NCBI GenBank assembly: GCA_945897795.1
Contig: CAMDFT010000005.1
Span: forward strand, 1-64,000
Reading direction: 5' to 3'
Source of the DNA: Limnohabitans sp. Rim8
GTDB lineage: Bacteria; Pseudomonadota; Gammaproteobacteria; Burkholderiales; Burkholderiaceae_C
DNA: 64,000 nt
The translations under genes were made by a program, and so were the position numbers. Shown in pieces: positions 37,734 to 46,970 of this stretch (its first letter is position 1; each line of letters begins with the position of its first letter). The notes beneath the pieces are model-generated. The model was given only the letters and a program-made list of their open reading frames with translations. It made no database searches and had not been told where the DNA came from.

Positions 37734-38687
37734 ATGTTGACCGAACCCATTTTTCTCACCGCCGCCCTTTACAAATTCGTCGATCTGCCCGACTTCACCG
37801 ACCTGCAAGCGCCTTTGCAAGCCTGTTGCGAGGCCAACGATGTGAAAGGCACGCTGCTGCTGGCGCACGAAGGCATCAACGGCACGATTGCCGGGCCGGA
37901 AGCTGGGGTGAGGGCGGTGCTGGCTTTTTTGCATGCCGACCCGCGCCTGGCCAGCTTGCCGCACAAAGAATCCTGGAGCCCCAAGCCGCCGTTCACCCGC
38001 ATGAAGGTCAAGCTCAAAAAAGAGATCGTCACCTTGCGCGTGCCCGAGCTGGACCCGAACAAGACGGTGGGCCAATACGTCAAACCCGCCGACTGGAACG
38101 CCCTGTTGGCCGACCCCGACGTGGTGGTGATTGACACGCGCAACGATTACGAGGTGGCCATTGGCACCTTCAAGGGCGCGATCAATCCGAACCTCAAGAA
38201 CTTTGTGCAGTTGCCCGCTTGGCTGGACGCGCAGGAAAACCTGCAAGGCGAGGCCGCCAAAAAGACCAAAGTGGCGATGTTCTGCACAGGTGGCATCCGC
38301 TGCGAAAAATCCACCGCACTCATGAAAATGCGCGGCTTTGATGAGGTGTATCACCTCGAAGGCGGCATCCTCAAGTACCTGGAAGAAATCCCGCCCGAGC
38401 AAAGCATCTGGGAGGGTGACTGCTTTGTGTTTGACGAGCGCGTCAGCGTGGGCCACGGCTTGGGGCTGGGCAGCCACGCGTTGTGCCGCTCTTGCCGCTG
38501 GCCGCTGAGTGAGCAAGACAAACAATCACCGCACTATGTGCTGGGTGTGAGCTGCGCCTACTGTCACGACCAGCGCACGCCTGAGCAAAAAGAAAAACTG
38601 GCCGAGCGACAGCGCCAGGTGGAGCTGGCCGAGGCGCGGGGAGAAATCCATGTGGGGGCCAAGATGCCCAGCCACGAAGCGCCCTGA
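37734..38687 (+). CDS. trhO: tRNA uridine(34) hydroxylase (rhodanese-related, YceA)
   Basis: 317 aa. Catalyses O2-dependent 5-hydroxylation of U34 in tRNAs (known for E. coli TrhO and B. subtilis YbfQ). N-terminal acylphosphatase-like domain ([14 protein letters not shown]), then a rhodanese domain with [17 protein letters not shown] and the catalytic Cys loop [11 protein letters not shown]. The C-terminal cysteine-rich tail (CRSCRWPLS...[12 protein letters not shown]) is normal for the long form. ATG 37734 is chosen over 37695 because it matches the family start. rlhA in the same window is another RNA hydroxylase. Confidence 0.94.
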   Translation: MLTEPIFLTAALYKFVDLPDFTDLQAPLQACCEANDVKGTLLLAHEGINGTIAGPEAGVRAVLAFLHADPRLASLPHKESWSPKPPFTRMKVKLKKEIVTLRVPELDPNKTVGQYVKPADWNALLADPDVVVIDTRNDYEVAIGTFKGAINPNLKNFVQLPAWLDAQENLQGEAAKKTKVAMFCTGGIRCEKSTALMKMRGFDEVYHLEGGILKYLEEIPPEQSIWEGDCFVFDERVSVGHGLGLGSHALCRSCRWPLSEQDKQSPHYVLGVSCAYCHDQRTPEQKEKLAERQRQVELAEARGEIHVGAKMPSHEAP

Positions 38688-38695
38688 GGCCTCGA

Positions 38696-39079
38696 ATGAG
38701 CGACTTCATTCCCTTTGTGCAGGAGTTGCTGGAGGGGTGGGCCCCGGTATCAGCCCGCCGCATGTTTGGCGGCCATGGCCTTTACCACGAGGGCCTGATG
38801 TTTGCCATCGTGATGGACCAGCGGCTATACCTCAAGGCCGATGAAGCCAACCGCCCGGAGTTTGAGGCCCTCGGCCTTGCGCCCTTCACTTACGCCATGA
38901 AGGGCAAAGAGGTGGCGCTGTCCTATTGGGCTGCGCCGGATGCGATTTTTGACGAGCCCAGCGAGGCGGTACGCTGGGCACAGTCGTCTTGGGACGCTGC
39001 TTTGCGTGGACACAAGGCCAAGGCCAAAGCCATTGAAAAAGCGAAGGCGCGAAGGAAAACGCAAAGGCCTTTCCCATGA
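38696..39079 (+). CDS. TfoX N-terminal domain protein
   Basis: 127 aa. TfoX_N-type fold with VSARRMFGGHGLYHEGLMFAIVMDQRLYLKAD (core ARRMFGGHGLYHEGLMF), APFTYAMKGKEVALSYW and a basic C-terminal tail rich in Lys/Arg. Single-domain TfoX_N proteins are widespread; the link to competence holds for full TfoX only. Starts 8 bp after trhO. The REP/RAYT cassette begins just downstream. Confidence 0.88.
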   Translation: MSDFIPFVQELLEGWAPVSARRMFGGHGLYHEGLMFAIVMDQRLYLKADEANRPEFEALGLAPFTYAMKGKEVALSYWAAPDAIFDEPSEAVRWAQSSWDAALRGHKAKAKAIEKAKARRKTQRPFP

Positions 39080-39130
39080 AATCCGCATGACCCTTTGGAT
39101 TTCTCTGAAGGAGCCGATGGCCGTTTGATT

Positions 39131-39247
39131 TGTAGGAGCGGTCTCCGACCGCGAAAGATGCCCCGCCGAACCTATTCGCGGTCAGAGACCGCTCCCACAA
39201 GAAGCGGTCATGGGCGTTTTATTTGTAGGAGTGGTCTCCGACCGCGA
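39131..39247. repeat. REP (class C) cluster upstream of the RAYT gene
   Basis: Three copies of a 24-bp palindromic REP, TGTAGGAGCGGTCTCCGACC-type: 39131-39154 (+), 39176-39199 (inverted) and 39224-39247 (+, one substitution). The first two form a BIME-like inverted pair. Confidence 0.92.
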
Positions 39248-39375
39248 AAATCCCCGCATCTACTATAGATGCCTGAGGACCAGCACGCATTACCGATTTA
39301 TCTGATGTTGAAACAGCTACTTTTTCACTAAAAGATCAGCTGCTGTGTCAAAATTTTTGCTCAGGGAGGGCAAAA

Positions 39376-39819
39376 ATGAACTCACAAGCACATGCCCAAA
39401 GGCTGCGTTCAGGGCGACATTCGCAATCGGGCCAAATTTACATATTGTCCACCGTGACCCAAAACAGGGCGCCGGTGTTTGATGATTTCCTTGACGCCCG
39501 AACATTGATTGGTGTTTTGCGCGATCAGCAAAGGCTTGAGCACGCCAAGACCCTGGCTTTTGTGGTGATGCCCGATCACTTGCATTGGCTGATGGAATTG
39601 GGCGACAAGGTAGCGCTGTCGGTGTGCATGCGCAACGTCAAAACATTGAGCGCATTGCGCATCGGGAGACCCATTTGGCAAACCGGTTTTCATGACCATG
39701 CCATCCGTCAAGAAGAAGACTTGCCGTCAGTGGCCCGGTATGTGGTGTCCAACCCTGTGAGGGCAGGGTTGGTGGTCAGAACGGGGCAATACCCCCATTG
39801 GGATGCCATTTGGGTCTAA
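39376..39819 (+). CDS. REP-associated tyrosine transposase (RAYT, Y1/TnpA_REP family)
   Basis: 147 aa, HuH/Y1-family single-strand DNA transposase domesticated with REP sequences. Visible: N-terminal GQIYILSTVTQNRAPVFDD, the metal-binding HxH in VVMPDHLHWLMELGD, WQTGFHDHAIRQEEDL, and catalytic Tyr in ARYVVSNPVRAGLV. Length matches short RAYTs. AGGGAGGG lies in front of the ATG at 39376. Six copies of a matching REP flank it and a long direct repeat (39114-39155 / 39879-39920) encloses it, so it most likely acts on these REPs. The catalytic residues look intact. Confidence 0.93.
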   Translation: MNSQAHAQRLRSGRHSQSGQIYILSTVTQNRAPVFDDFLDARTLIGVLRDQQRLEHAKTLAFVVMPDHLHWLMELGDKVALSVCMRNVKTLSALRIGRPIWQTGFHDHAIRQEEDLPSVARYVVSNPVRAGLVVRTGQYPHWDAIWV

Positions 39820-39823
39820 CGCT

Positions 39824-39964
39824 TCGCGGTCAGAGACCGCTCCCACAGGGAAGCCGATGGGAGTTTGATGGGTATGGGCCGATGGCCGTTTGATTTGTAG
39901 GAGCGGTCTCCGACCGCGAAGGATGATCCACCGCACCCCATCGCGGTCAGAGACCGCTCCTACA
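39824..39964. repeat. REP (class C) cluster downstream of the RAYT gene
   Basis: Three further copies: 39824-39847 (inverted), 39896-39919 (+) and 39941-39964 (inverted). The plus copy is embedded in a 42-bp sequence starting CCGATGGCCGTTTGATTTG that is identical to the one at 39114-39155. Confidence 0.92.
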
Positions 39965-39974
39965 GGCCAGGCGC

Positions 39975-41111
39975 TTAGAGACTGGTCAACAACATGTCTC
40001 GGTATTCGTCAGCCGAGGCGATGCGTGGGTTGGTTTTGTGGCAGTGGTCGGCCAGTGCGCCGGTGATCACGGCATCAAACAGGCTTTCGGTCACACCCAT
40101 CGCGCCCAGCCCGGTGGGCAGCCCTAAGCGGGCGCACATGTCCCGGATGGCGTCTGGGATGTCCGAGCCGCTTTGCAAGCCCATGGCTTGGGCCATGCGG
40201 TTGAGGCGGTTTTCTTTTTGCACCGACTCGGCCACAGCGTTGAACTTCACCACCGCTGGCAAGAACATGGCGTTCAAAGTGCCATGGTGCAGGCGCGGGT
40301 TAACGCCGCCCAGGCTGTGGCTGAGCGAGTGCACGCAGCCCAAGCCTTTTTGAAAAGCCATCGCGCCTTGCATGCTGGCGCTCATCATGTTCAGGCGAGC
40401 TTCACGGTCTTGGCCATTGACCGTGGCGCGCTCGATGTGCGCCCAACCCCGTGCCAGTCCGTCCAGTGCGATGCCATCCGCAGGCGGATTAAAAGGCGCG
40501 GCCATGAAGGTTTCCATGCAGTGCGCCACCGCGTCCATGCCGGTGGCAGCCGTGAGCATGGGCGGCAGGCCGAAGGTGAGTTCGGGGTCACAAATGGCCG
40601 CTTTGGGCACGATGAACCAGCTGTGAAAGCCCACTTTGCGGCCATCGTCCAGAATCAAAATTGCGCCTCGAGCCACTTCGCTGCCCGTGCCGCTGGTGGT
40701 GGGCACGGCGATGATCGGGGCCACGCGGTCGGTGATTTTGAGCGAGCCGCCTTCGATGGTTGCGTAAGTTTTGAGCGGACCTTCGTGACTGACCGCAATG
40801 GCCACGCCCTTGGCGCAGTCGATGGCCGAGCCGCCGCCCACAGCGATCAGGCCGTCGCAGCCGCTGGCCTTGTACATGGCTGCCGCTGCACGCACGGCCG
40901 ACTCGGTCGGGTTGGAGGGTGTTTGGTCAAACACGGTGACGGGCAAGCCGGGCAGAGCGTCGAGGGCTTTTTGCAGCACGCCTGCGGCTTTGACGCCCGC
41001 ATCGGTCACGATCAAGGGTTTGCGGATGCCCACCCGCTCGCATTCGGCCTGCAGCAGTTTGACAGCGCCAAAGTCGATCTGGATCTGGGTGACGTAATGG
41101 ATGAAAGACAT
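39975..41111 (-). CDS. Iron-containing (group III) alcohol dehydrogenase
   Basis: 378 aa, Fe-ADH family. NAD-binding VGGGSAIDCAKGVAIAV, TTSGTGSEVARGAIL, and metal-site histidines in GMDAVAHCMETFM, GCVHSLSHSLGGVNPRLHHG core VHSLSHSLG and LHHGTLNAMFLPAV. Oxidises a primary alcohol or related substrate in the cytoplasm. The frame is open far upstream (to 42062) but that part is antisense to the esterase; I use ATG 41111, which gives a normal N-terminus (MSFIHYVTQIQIDFGA). Divergent from the esterase with 210 bp between them. Confidence 0.93.
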   Translation of the reverse strand: MSFIHYVTQIQIDFGAVKLLQAECERVGIRKPLIVTDAGVKAAGVLQKALDALPGLPVTVFDQTPSNPTESAVRAAAAMYKASGCDGLIAVGGGSAIDCAKGVAIAVSHEGPLKTYATIEGGSLKITDRVAPIIAVPTTSGTGSEVARGAILILDDGRKVGFHSWFIVPKAAICDPELTFGLPPMLTAATGMDAVAHCMETFMAAPFNPPADGIALDGLARGWAHIERATVNGQDREARLNMMSASMQGAMAFQKGLGCVHSLSHSLGGVNPRLHHGTLNAMFLPAVVKFNAVAESVQKENRLNRMAQAMGLQSGSDIPDAIRDMCARLGLPTGLGAMGVTESLFDAVITGALADHCHKTNPRIASADEYRDMLLTSL

Positions 41112-41321
41112 GCAAAAACTCCAATCTGTGGGGGCCCAACGCGGATCAAATGACAGACCCGCAGGGCAGGGCGTTGTACGATCAAGGCCCATTTTGATGC
41201 ACGAATGGGATCGAAGCTTGTCACCGCTGTCACCCTTGTTGGCTGGATGAGGCCAGACCCCTCCTGCGCATGCAAAAATGTTCAAACAGTGCTGAATTCC
41301 AGCGGACCGTCTCCTTTCTTC

Positions 41322-42284
41322 ATGAGCAGCCACCACACCAACCCCCGATCGCTGTTGAATGCCGCCACGCGCAGTCTGATCGAGCGCGTTGAACGCGCAG
41401 GTCGTCCCCCGATGGCCGCCATGTCGCCCGACCAAGCGCGTGCCTTTTACGACATTGGCGGGCCGATGCTCGACCTGCAGCCCGCGCCGCATGTGGACCG
41501 GGTACACAACTTCAGCATCCCGGCACGCGACGGCCACGCCATGCCCGCCCGTTTGTACGCGCCCCAAAGCGATGCAGCCTTGCCCGTGTTGCTTTACATC
41601 CACGGCGGTGGTTTTTCGGTGGGCAGCCTCACCACCCATGACGTGCTGTGCCGCCAACTCACACGCCAAGGGCATTGCGCTGTGGTGTCGCTGGACTACC
41701 GACTGGCCCCTGAGCACCGCTTTCCAACGGCCGTGCATGACAGTTGGGACGCCCTGAACTGGCTGCAGCAGCATGGCCGATCGCTGGGCTTGGACACCAC
41801 GCGATTGGCCGTTGGCGGCGACAGCGCAGGTGGCACTTTGGCCACGGTGTGCGCCCTGATGGCCCGTGATGCTGGACTGCCCCTGCGCCTGCAGTTGCTG
41901 TTTTACCCTGGCTGTATCGCCCGGCAAGACACCGCATCGCACCACACGTTTGCAGAAGGGTTCATGCTCGACAAGGACACGGTGGACTGGTTTTTTGCCA
42001 ATTACATCGACGAAGCCGACCGAGACGATTGGCGCTTTGCGCCGGTGAACGCCCCCGACCATTCAGGTCTGGCCCCGGCCTGGATCGGCTTGGCCGAATG
42101 CGACCCACTGGTGGACGAAGGCGTGCAGTACGCTGACACCCTGCGCATGGCGGGTGTACCGGTCGATCTGGAAATTTACAAAGGCGTGATCCATGGCTTC
42201 ATCACCATGGGCCGCGCTATTCCCCTTGCCCTGCAAGCGCACGCCGATGCGGGCCGGGCCTTGAAAAACGCTTTTGAAAGTTGA
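41322..42284 (+). CDS. Alpha/beta hydrolase, hormone-sensitive-lipase-type esterase
   Basis: 320 aa, family IV (HSL) esterase. Oxyanion motif YIHGGGFSVGS, nucleophile Ser in GGDSAGGTLATVC, Asp in LAECDPLVDEG, His in VIHGFITMGR. Hydrolyses short-chain esters, cytoplasmic. The frame is open to 41205; the ATG at 41322 (MSSHHTNPRSLLNAATR) gives a family-like N-terminus but no strong ribosome-binding site is seen, so the start is uncertain. Confidence 0.9.
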   Translation: MSSHHTNPRSLLNAATRSLIERVERAGRPPMAAMSPDQARAFYDIGGPMLDLQPAPHVDRVHNFSIPARDGHAMPARLYAPQSDAALPVLLYIHGGGFSVGSLTTHDVLCRQLTRQGHCAVVSLDYRLAPEHRFPTAVHDSWDALNWLQQHGRSLGLDTTRLAVGGDSAGGTLATVCALMARDAGLPLRLQLLFYPGCIARQDTASHHTFAEGFMLDKDTVDWFFANYIDEADRDDWRFAPVNAPDHSGLAPAWIGLAECDPLVDEGVQYADTLRMAGVPVDLEIYKGVIHGFITMGRAIPLALQAHADAGRALKNAFES

Positions 42285-42288
42285 ACCC

Positions 42289-43146
42289 ATGAAACGCCAG
42301 GATTTCCGTTTGTCTCACCGCATGCGCGTGCGCTGGGTTGAGGTGGACATGCAAAAGATCGTCTTCAACGGTCACTACCTCATGTACTTTGACACCGCCG
42401 TCACCGAATACTGGCGGCAACTGGCCATGCCTTACGCGGAGACCATGCACCAGTTGGGCGGTGATTTGTATGTCAAAAAGGCCAGCTTGGAGTACCACGC
42501 CAGCGCGGAAATGGACGACTTTCTGGATGTCTGCATGCGTTGCGACCGGATCGGCAATTCGTCCATGACGTTTTCCGGAGCGATTTTTCGGGGCGATCAA
42601 TTGCTGATTACCAGCGAGATGGTCTATGTGTACGCCGACCCGGTGGCCAAAAAGAGCCAGCCCATCCCGGCCCCCTTGCGCGACCTGCTCGAAAGCTTTG
42701 AGCGCGGCGAAGACATGGTGCAGGTGCATGTGGGCTCGTGGCACGACTTCCACAAACAGGCCAGCCCGCTGCGCCACGAGGTTTTTGTGGATGAGCAAAA
42801 AGTACCCGTTGAGATGGAGTTGGACCGCGAGGACGAGACCGCCTTGCATGCCGTGGCGCTGAACCGCATGGGCTTTTGTCTTGCCACAGGCCGCCTGATC
42901 CAACACGCGCCGGGTGTGGCCCGCATCGGCCGCATGGCCGTCAAAAAGCAGATGCGTGGCAGCGACCTGGGCCGCCGCGTGCTGCACGCCCTGATGGACG
43001 CCGCGCAGCACCGGGGCGACACCCAGGTCATCCTGCACGCCCAATGCAGCGCCGAAGGCTTTTACAAACGCTCAGGCTTTGAGCCGCATGGGGGTGTTTT
43101 TGACGATGCGGGGATTGCGCACATCGAGATGGTGCGGGGCCTTTGA
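42289..43146 (+). CDS. Hotdog thioesterase - GNAT acetyltransferase fusion
   Basis: 285-aa two-domain protein. Residues 1 to about 140 are a 4HBT/YbgC-like thioesterase: RVRWVEVDMQKIVFNGHYLMYFD, where the usual catalytic Asp/His region of YbgC (DxxGxVxHxxY) reads DMQKIVFNGHYLMY. Residues about 145-285 are a GNAT N-acetyltransferase with acetyl-CoA loop VKKQMRGSDLGRRVLHALM and AQCSAEGFYKRSGFEPHG. One continuous frame without a break. ATG 42289 follows the esterase stop by 4 bp. Combining a CoA-thioesterase and an acetyl-CoA user in one chain is unusual outside related betaproteobacteria; substrate unknown. Confidence 0.9.
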   Translation: MKRQDFRLSHRMRVRWVEVDMQKIVFNGHYLMYFDTAVTEYWRQLAMPYAETMHQLGGDLYVKKASLEYHASAEMDDFLDVCMRCDRIGNSSMTFSGAIFRGDQLLITSEMVYVYADPVAKKSQPIPAPLRDLLESFERGEDMVQVHVGSWHDFHKQASPLRHEVFVDEQKVPVEMELDREDETALHAVALNRMGFCLATGRLIQHAPGVARIGRMAVKKQMRGSDLGRRVLHALMDAAQHRGDTQVILHAQCSAEGFYKRSGFEPHGGVFDDAGIAHIEMVRGL

Positions 43147-43149
43147 AAT

Positions 43150-44109
43150 TCAAATATCAGCCAACAGCTCGTAGGGCAGCGGCATCATTTCCAGTGCAGG
43201 GCCTTGCGCATGGCCCGTTCGCCAGCCGGTCTGCTGGCTCTCCAGCGTGCCGCTGACCAGCGCATCAAAACCCTGGCCATCGGGCCTGGCCGCTCTCAGC
43301 ACCACTGTGGCGCAGGGTTGCTCGGGGTCTTCTGGGGTGAACACATCTTGTCCAGCCGTTAAAGCCACGTGGCTGTGGACCAGCACCGTGCGGCGCTTCA
43401 AGGTGCCGCGAAACTGGCTGCGGGCCACGACTTCTTGCCCGGGATAGCAGCCTTTTTTGAAGTTCACGCCACCAACCGATTCGTAATTGAGCATTTGCGG
43501 CACGAAGGCCTCAAAAAGACTCTGGCTGACCAAAGTCACACCGCTCATGACTTCGGCCCAGGCCCAAACATCGGTGGACAGCTCAGCCCCGGGAGGCTGT
43601 GCTTGCGATGGCGCGCCGAGCCACAAGGCGCGAGGCACTTGGGTGTCGCCCAGCACAGCGGGATACAGCGCCACGGCGTGGGCTCCGTCGTTGCTGGTGG
43701 TTTGCCAGGGTGTTGCTTCAGCCAAAACTGCACCGGCGCTGTCGCCCAACAAGCCGCGCAACTGCCACGAGGCGGTGGCGTCGATCATTTTGACCTTCGC
43801 GCGCAGCACAAACATGGACAGGCGCTTGAGCGTTTGGGGGAGCAAGTCGAGGCTCAAGACCAACAAGACGGTGTCGGGCGCGGTTTTGATGACCACAAAG
43901 CTGGCCTGCATCCGGCCCTTGGCTGAGCAAAAAGCAGCCAATCGCGATTGGCCCACAGGCAAAAGCAGCACATCGTTGCTCAGCTGGTTGTGCAAAAAGT
44001 TGGCCGCGTCTTCGCCTTGGGCCTGGATCACGCCCAGATGGGGCAGGGCGGCAACGCCTTGCAACTGAGCCGCGAAGTGGTCGATGGGGAGGGTGGCTGA
44101 AGTGGTCAT
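43150..44109 (-). CDS. ygfZ: Folate-binding YgfZ family protein
   Basis: 319-aa GcvT-like protein that uses tetrahydrofolate to help repair or assemble some iron-sulfur enzymes. The diagnostic KGCYPGQE motif (NFKKGCYPGQEVVARSQ) is intact, with N-terminal HNQLSNDVLLLPVGQSRLAAF core LSNDVLLLP. Start ATG 44109 is used; the frame runs on to 44340 through the divergent intergenic region and the mltG start. Head-to-head with mltG. Confidence 0.93.
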   Translation of the reverse strand: MTTSATLPIDHFAAQLQGVAALPHLGVIQAQGEDAANFLHNQLSNDVLLLPVGQSRLAAFCSAKGRMQASFVVIKTAPDTVLLVLSLDLLPQTLKRLSMFVLRAKVKMIDATASWQLRGLLGDSAGAVLAEATPWQTTSNDGAHAVALYPAVLGDTQVPRALWLGAPSQAQPPGAELSTDVWAWAEVMSGVTLVSQSLFEAFVPQMLNYESVGGVNFKKGCYPGQEVVARSQFRGTLKRRTVLVHSHVALTAGQDVFTPEDPEQPCATVVLRAARPDGQGFDALVSGTLESQQTGWRTGHAQGPALEMMPLPYELLADI

Positions 44110-44256
44110 GGCGAAAGGTGTGAGATGAGCCCCGCAGGCAAGGCCCAAAGAAATCAATGGCGGCCGAATGGGGCCACAGAGCAAAGGCTGAAAGTCCCAA
44201 TTATGATCAGCCGCCAGAGTCAATCGGCTCTGTGCGGACATTTTCAAGGATTGCGG

Positions 44257-45276
44257 GTGATCAAAGGGTTGTTCAAGGGCTTGGTGGGTTTGGTCATGCT
44301 GGCCTTGGCACTGGCTGCCGCCGCCTATTTTTGGGTGCAAGGGCCCATGGCGCTGCGTGACTCAGCGGCCACCCCGGTCGATTTGTCGATCGAGCCGGGC
44401 ACATCGGCCAAAGCCATCGCGCAGGCTGTGGCCGATGCCGGTGTGGACACATCACCCACCTTGCTTTACGCGTGGTTTCGCCTGTCGGGCCAGTCGCGCC
44501 AAATGCGCGCCGGAAGCTATGAAATTGCCCCCGGCACATCGCCCGAGCGCTTGCTGAGCATGCTGGTCCGGGGGGAAGAAAGTCTGCGCACCGTGACGAT
44601 TGTCGAGGGCTGGAACTGGCGGCAAGTCCGCCAGGCCTTGGCCAAGGCCGAGCACCTCAAATCCGACAGCCGGGCGTTGGACGACGACGCCTTGATGGCG
44701 AAACTGGGCCGTTCCGGCATGGCCCCGGAAGGGCGCTTTTATCCGGACTCCTATTCCTATGCCAAGGGCTCCAGCGACTTGGCGGTTCTGACGCGGGCCA
44801 TGAACGCCATGGACAAGCATGTGCTGCAGGCTTGGGAGGCCCGTCAGTCGGGTGTGTCGCTCAAGTCGCCCGAAGAGGTCCTGATTTTGGCGAGCATTGT
44901 GGAAAAAGAAACCGGCAAAGGCGAAGATCGCGCCCTGATTTCGGGTGTGTTCAACAACCGGCTGCGCATTGGCATGCGTCTGCAGACCGATCCGACGGTG
45001 ATTTATGGCTTGGGCGAGGCCTTTGACGGCAACTTGCGCCGCATTCACTTGCAGACCGACAACCCCTGGAACACCTACACCCGGGGCGGCTTGCCGCCCA
45101 CACCGATTGCCATGCCCGGCAAGGCGGCTTTGTGGGCGGCGGTGCAACCCGCCAAGACGCAGGCGCTTTACTTTGTCGCCAAAGGCGATGGCAGCAGCCA
45201 CTTCAGCGCCACGCTCGACGAGCACAACAGGGCTGTCAACCGTTATCAGCGCGGCATTCAAACGGCCAAGGATTGA
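44257..45276 (+). CDS. mltG: Endolytic peptidoglycan transglycosylase MltG
   Basis: 339-aa inner-membrane protein: one N-terminal transmembrane helix (GLVGLVMLALALAAAAYFW), a LysM-like domain (SIEPGTSAKAIAQAVADAGV), then the YceG catalytic domain with catalytic Glu in LASIVEKETGKGEDRALIS cut to ASIVEKETG, and NNRLRIGMRLQTDPTVIYGL. It cleaves nascent glycan strands to end their extension. Start GTG 44257 is preferred because AAGGA sits 6 bp upstream; ATG 44203 is the alternative. First gene of the conserved mltG-tmk-holB-tatD run. Confidence 0.93.
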   Translation: MIKGLFKGLVGLVMLALALAAAAYFWVQGPMALRDSAATPVDLSIEPGTSAKAIAQAVADAGVDTSPTLLYAWFRLSGQSRQMRAGSYEIAPGTSPERLLSMLVRGEESLRTVTIVEGWNWRQVRQALAKAEHLKSDSRALDDDALMAKLGRSGMAPEGRFYPDSYSYAKGSSDLAVLTRAMNAMDKHVLQAWEARQSGVSLKSPEEVLILASIVEKETGKGEDRALISGVFNNRLRIGMRLQTDPTVIYGLGEAFDGNLRRIHLQTDNPWNTYTRGGLPPTPIAMPGKAALWAAVQPAKTQALYFVAKGDGSSHFSATLDEHNRAVNRYQRGIQTAKD

Positions 45277-45324
45277 GGGGGGGCGAGAGCCTGCGACAAT
45301 CGGGTTTTCCCCTTTTTACACACC

Positions 45325-45966
45325 ATGACACGCGGTTTGTTCATCAGTTTTGAAGGCATTGACGGTGCGGGCAAGTCCACGCACATCGATCGCGTGGCCC
45401 AACTGTTCCGCCAAGCGGGCAGGGCGGTTGTGCTCACACGCGAACCTGGCGGCACCCCCTTGTCTGAAAAACTGCGCGAGTTGGTGCTGCACGAACCTAT
45501 GGACGCGCTGACCGAGGCGCTGTTGATGTTCGCGGCGCGCCGTGAGCACTTGGTGCAGGTGATTGAGCCTGCATTGGCTCGTGGCGATGTGGTGTTGTGC
45601 GATCGTTTTACCGACGCCACTTTTGCCTATCAAGGCGGTGGACGTGGGTTTGACTGGCAGGTGCTGGGCCAGTTGGAGCGCATGGTGCTGGCCTTGCCCG
45701 ATGGTGCTTTGCGCCAACCCGAGCTCACCATTTGGTTTGACCTAGACCCTCTGATTGCTGCTGAGCGACTGGCTTCGGCCCGCGTGCCAGACAAGTTTGA
45801 ATCGCAGCCTGCCGATTTTTTTGCCGCGGTGCGCGCCGGCTATGCCAAGCGCCAAGCCGAAATGCCCGATCGTTTTGCACGCATCGACGCCGCCCAAACC
45901 ATCGATACTGTGGGTGCTGATGTGGGCCGCTTGGTATCCGACTGGCTAAAGCGGACTGCCCCATGA
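45325..45966 (+). CDS. tmk: Thymidylate kinase
   Basis: 213 aa; phosphorylates dTMP to dTDP. P-loop [32 protein letters not shown] core [23 protein letters not shown], and a [14 protein letters not shown] region without the extra arginines of the human type, as in bacterial Tmk. Overlaps holB by four bases. Confidence 0.97.
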   Translation: MTRGLFISFEGIDGAGKSTHIDRVAQLFRQAGRAVVLTREPGGTPLSEKLRELVLHEPMDALTEALLMFAARREHLVQVIEPALARGDVVLCDRFTDATFAYQGGGRGFDWQVLGQLERMVLALPDGALRQPELTIWFDLDPLIAAERLASARVPDKFESQPADFFAAVRAGYAKRQAEMPDRFARIDAAQTIDTVGADVGRLVSDWLKRTAP

Positions 45967-46967
45967 CAGCCGTTTTGAACGCCCCCTGGATTGCGCGCCA
46001 AGCCGCCGATTTGCTGGCCCAGCGGGGCCATGCTTGGTTGCTGCAAGGCCCGTCGGGTCTGGGTCAATATGAATTGGCACTGGCCATGGCCTCAGCATGG
46101 CTCTGTGAAAAGCCCACTCCCCAAGGCCCTTGCGGCGACTGCCCAAGCTGTCACGCCATTGCTGTGCATACCCACGCCGACCTGGAAGTGCTGATGCCCG
46201 AGACGGTGATGATCGAGCTGGGTTGGCCTTTGTCCGAAAAAGCCCAGGACGAGATCGACAAGAAAACCCGCAAGCCAAGCAAAGAAATCCGGGTGGATGC
46301 GATGCGCGACGCCGTAGAGTTTTCGCAGCGCACCGACGCGCGGGGGCGCGGCAAGGCGGTGCTGGTGTTTCCTGCCGAGCGCATGAACACCATTACGGCG
46401 AACGCCTTGCTCAAAACCCTGGAAGAGCCGCCGGGCGCTGTTCGCTTTGTGCTGGCCACCGAGGCGGCGCACATGCTGCTGCCCACCATCCGCAGCCGCT
46501 GCCTGGCCCACACCATGAAGTGGCCCGAGGCCGACGAAGCTTTGGCTTGGCTCAGCGGGCAGGGCGTGCCCGCCCCCGTGGCGCAAGCACTGCTGCGCAG
46601 TGCGGGCGGCCGCCCCACCGATGTGCTGCGCCAAGCCGAAGCCGGTTTGTCGCCCGACTGGTGGGCCGCTTTGCCCAAGGCCATGCGCGGGGGTGATGCC
46701 CGGCACTTGGCCGATTTGAGCCCCGCGCAAGCGATCGATGCTTTGCAAAAGCTTTGCCACGACTTGGTGTTGCGCCAGTCGGGTGCCGAACCACGCTTTT
46801 TTGACGCCAGCCAACTGCCGCCGAGCAACGCGTCTGTGTCGGTGCTGACCGATTGGTTCAAGCGCCTGATGCAATCTGCGCGCACGGCCGAGCACCCGTT
46901 CAATGCCGGTCTGATGCTCGAAGCCCTGACCGCCGATGCCCAACAAACCCTGATGTCCAAGGGCTGA
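45963..46967 (+). CDS. holB: DNA polymerase III delta' subunit
   Basis: 334-aa clamp-loader subunit. Visible: [18 protein letters not shown], the degenerate P-loop (GPSGLGQYE, lacking GK[ST]) expected in delta', the zinc module [27 protein letters not shown], and the [11 protein letters not shown] motif with the SRC arginine. C-terminal helical domain as usual. ATG overlaps the tmk stop (ATGA). No pilZ gene follows, unlike some relatives of this operon. Confidence 0.93.
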   Translation: MTAVLNAPWIARQAADLLAQRGHAWLLQGPSGLGQYELALAMASAWLCEKPTPQGPCGDCPSCHAIAVHTHADLEVLMPETVMIELGWPLSEKAQDEIDKKTRKPSKEIRVDAMRDAVEFSQRTDARGRGKAVLVFPAERMNTITANALLKTLEEPPGAVRFVLATEAAHMLLPTIRSRCLAHTMKWPEADEALAWLSGQGVPAPVAQALLRSAGGRPTDVLRQAEAGLSPDWWAALPKAMRGGDARHLADLSPAQAIDALQKLCHDLVLRQSGAEPRFFDASQLPPSNASVSVLTDWFKRLMQSARTAEHPFNAGLMLEALTADAQQTLMSKG

Positions 46968-46970
46968 GCC

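Noticed and set aside
41112-42062. N-terminal extension of the iron alcohol dehydrogenase frame
   Set aside because: Antisense to the esterase gene; the real enzyme starts at 41111 with a normal family N-terminus.
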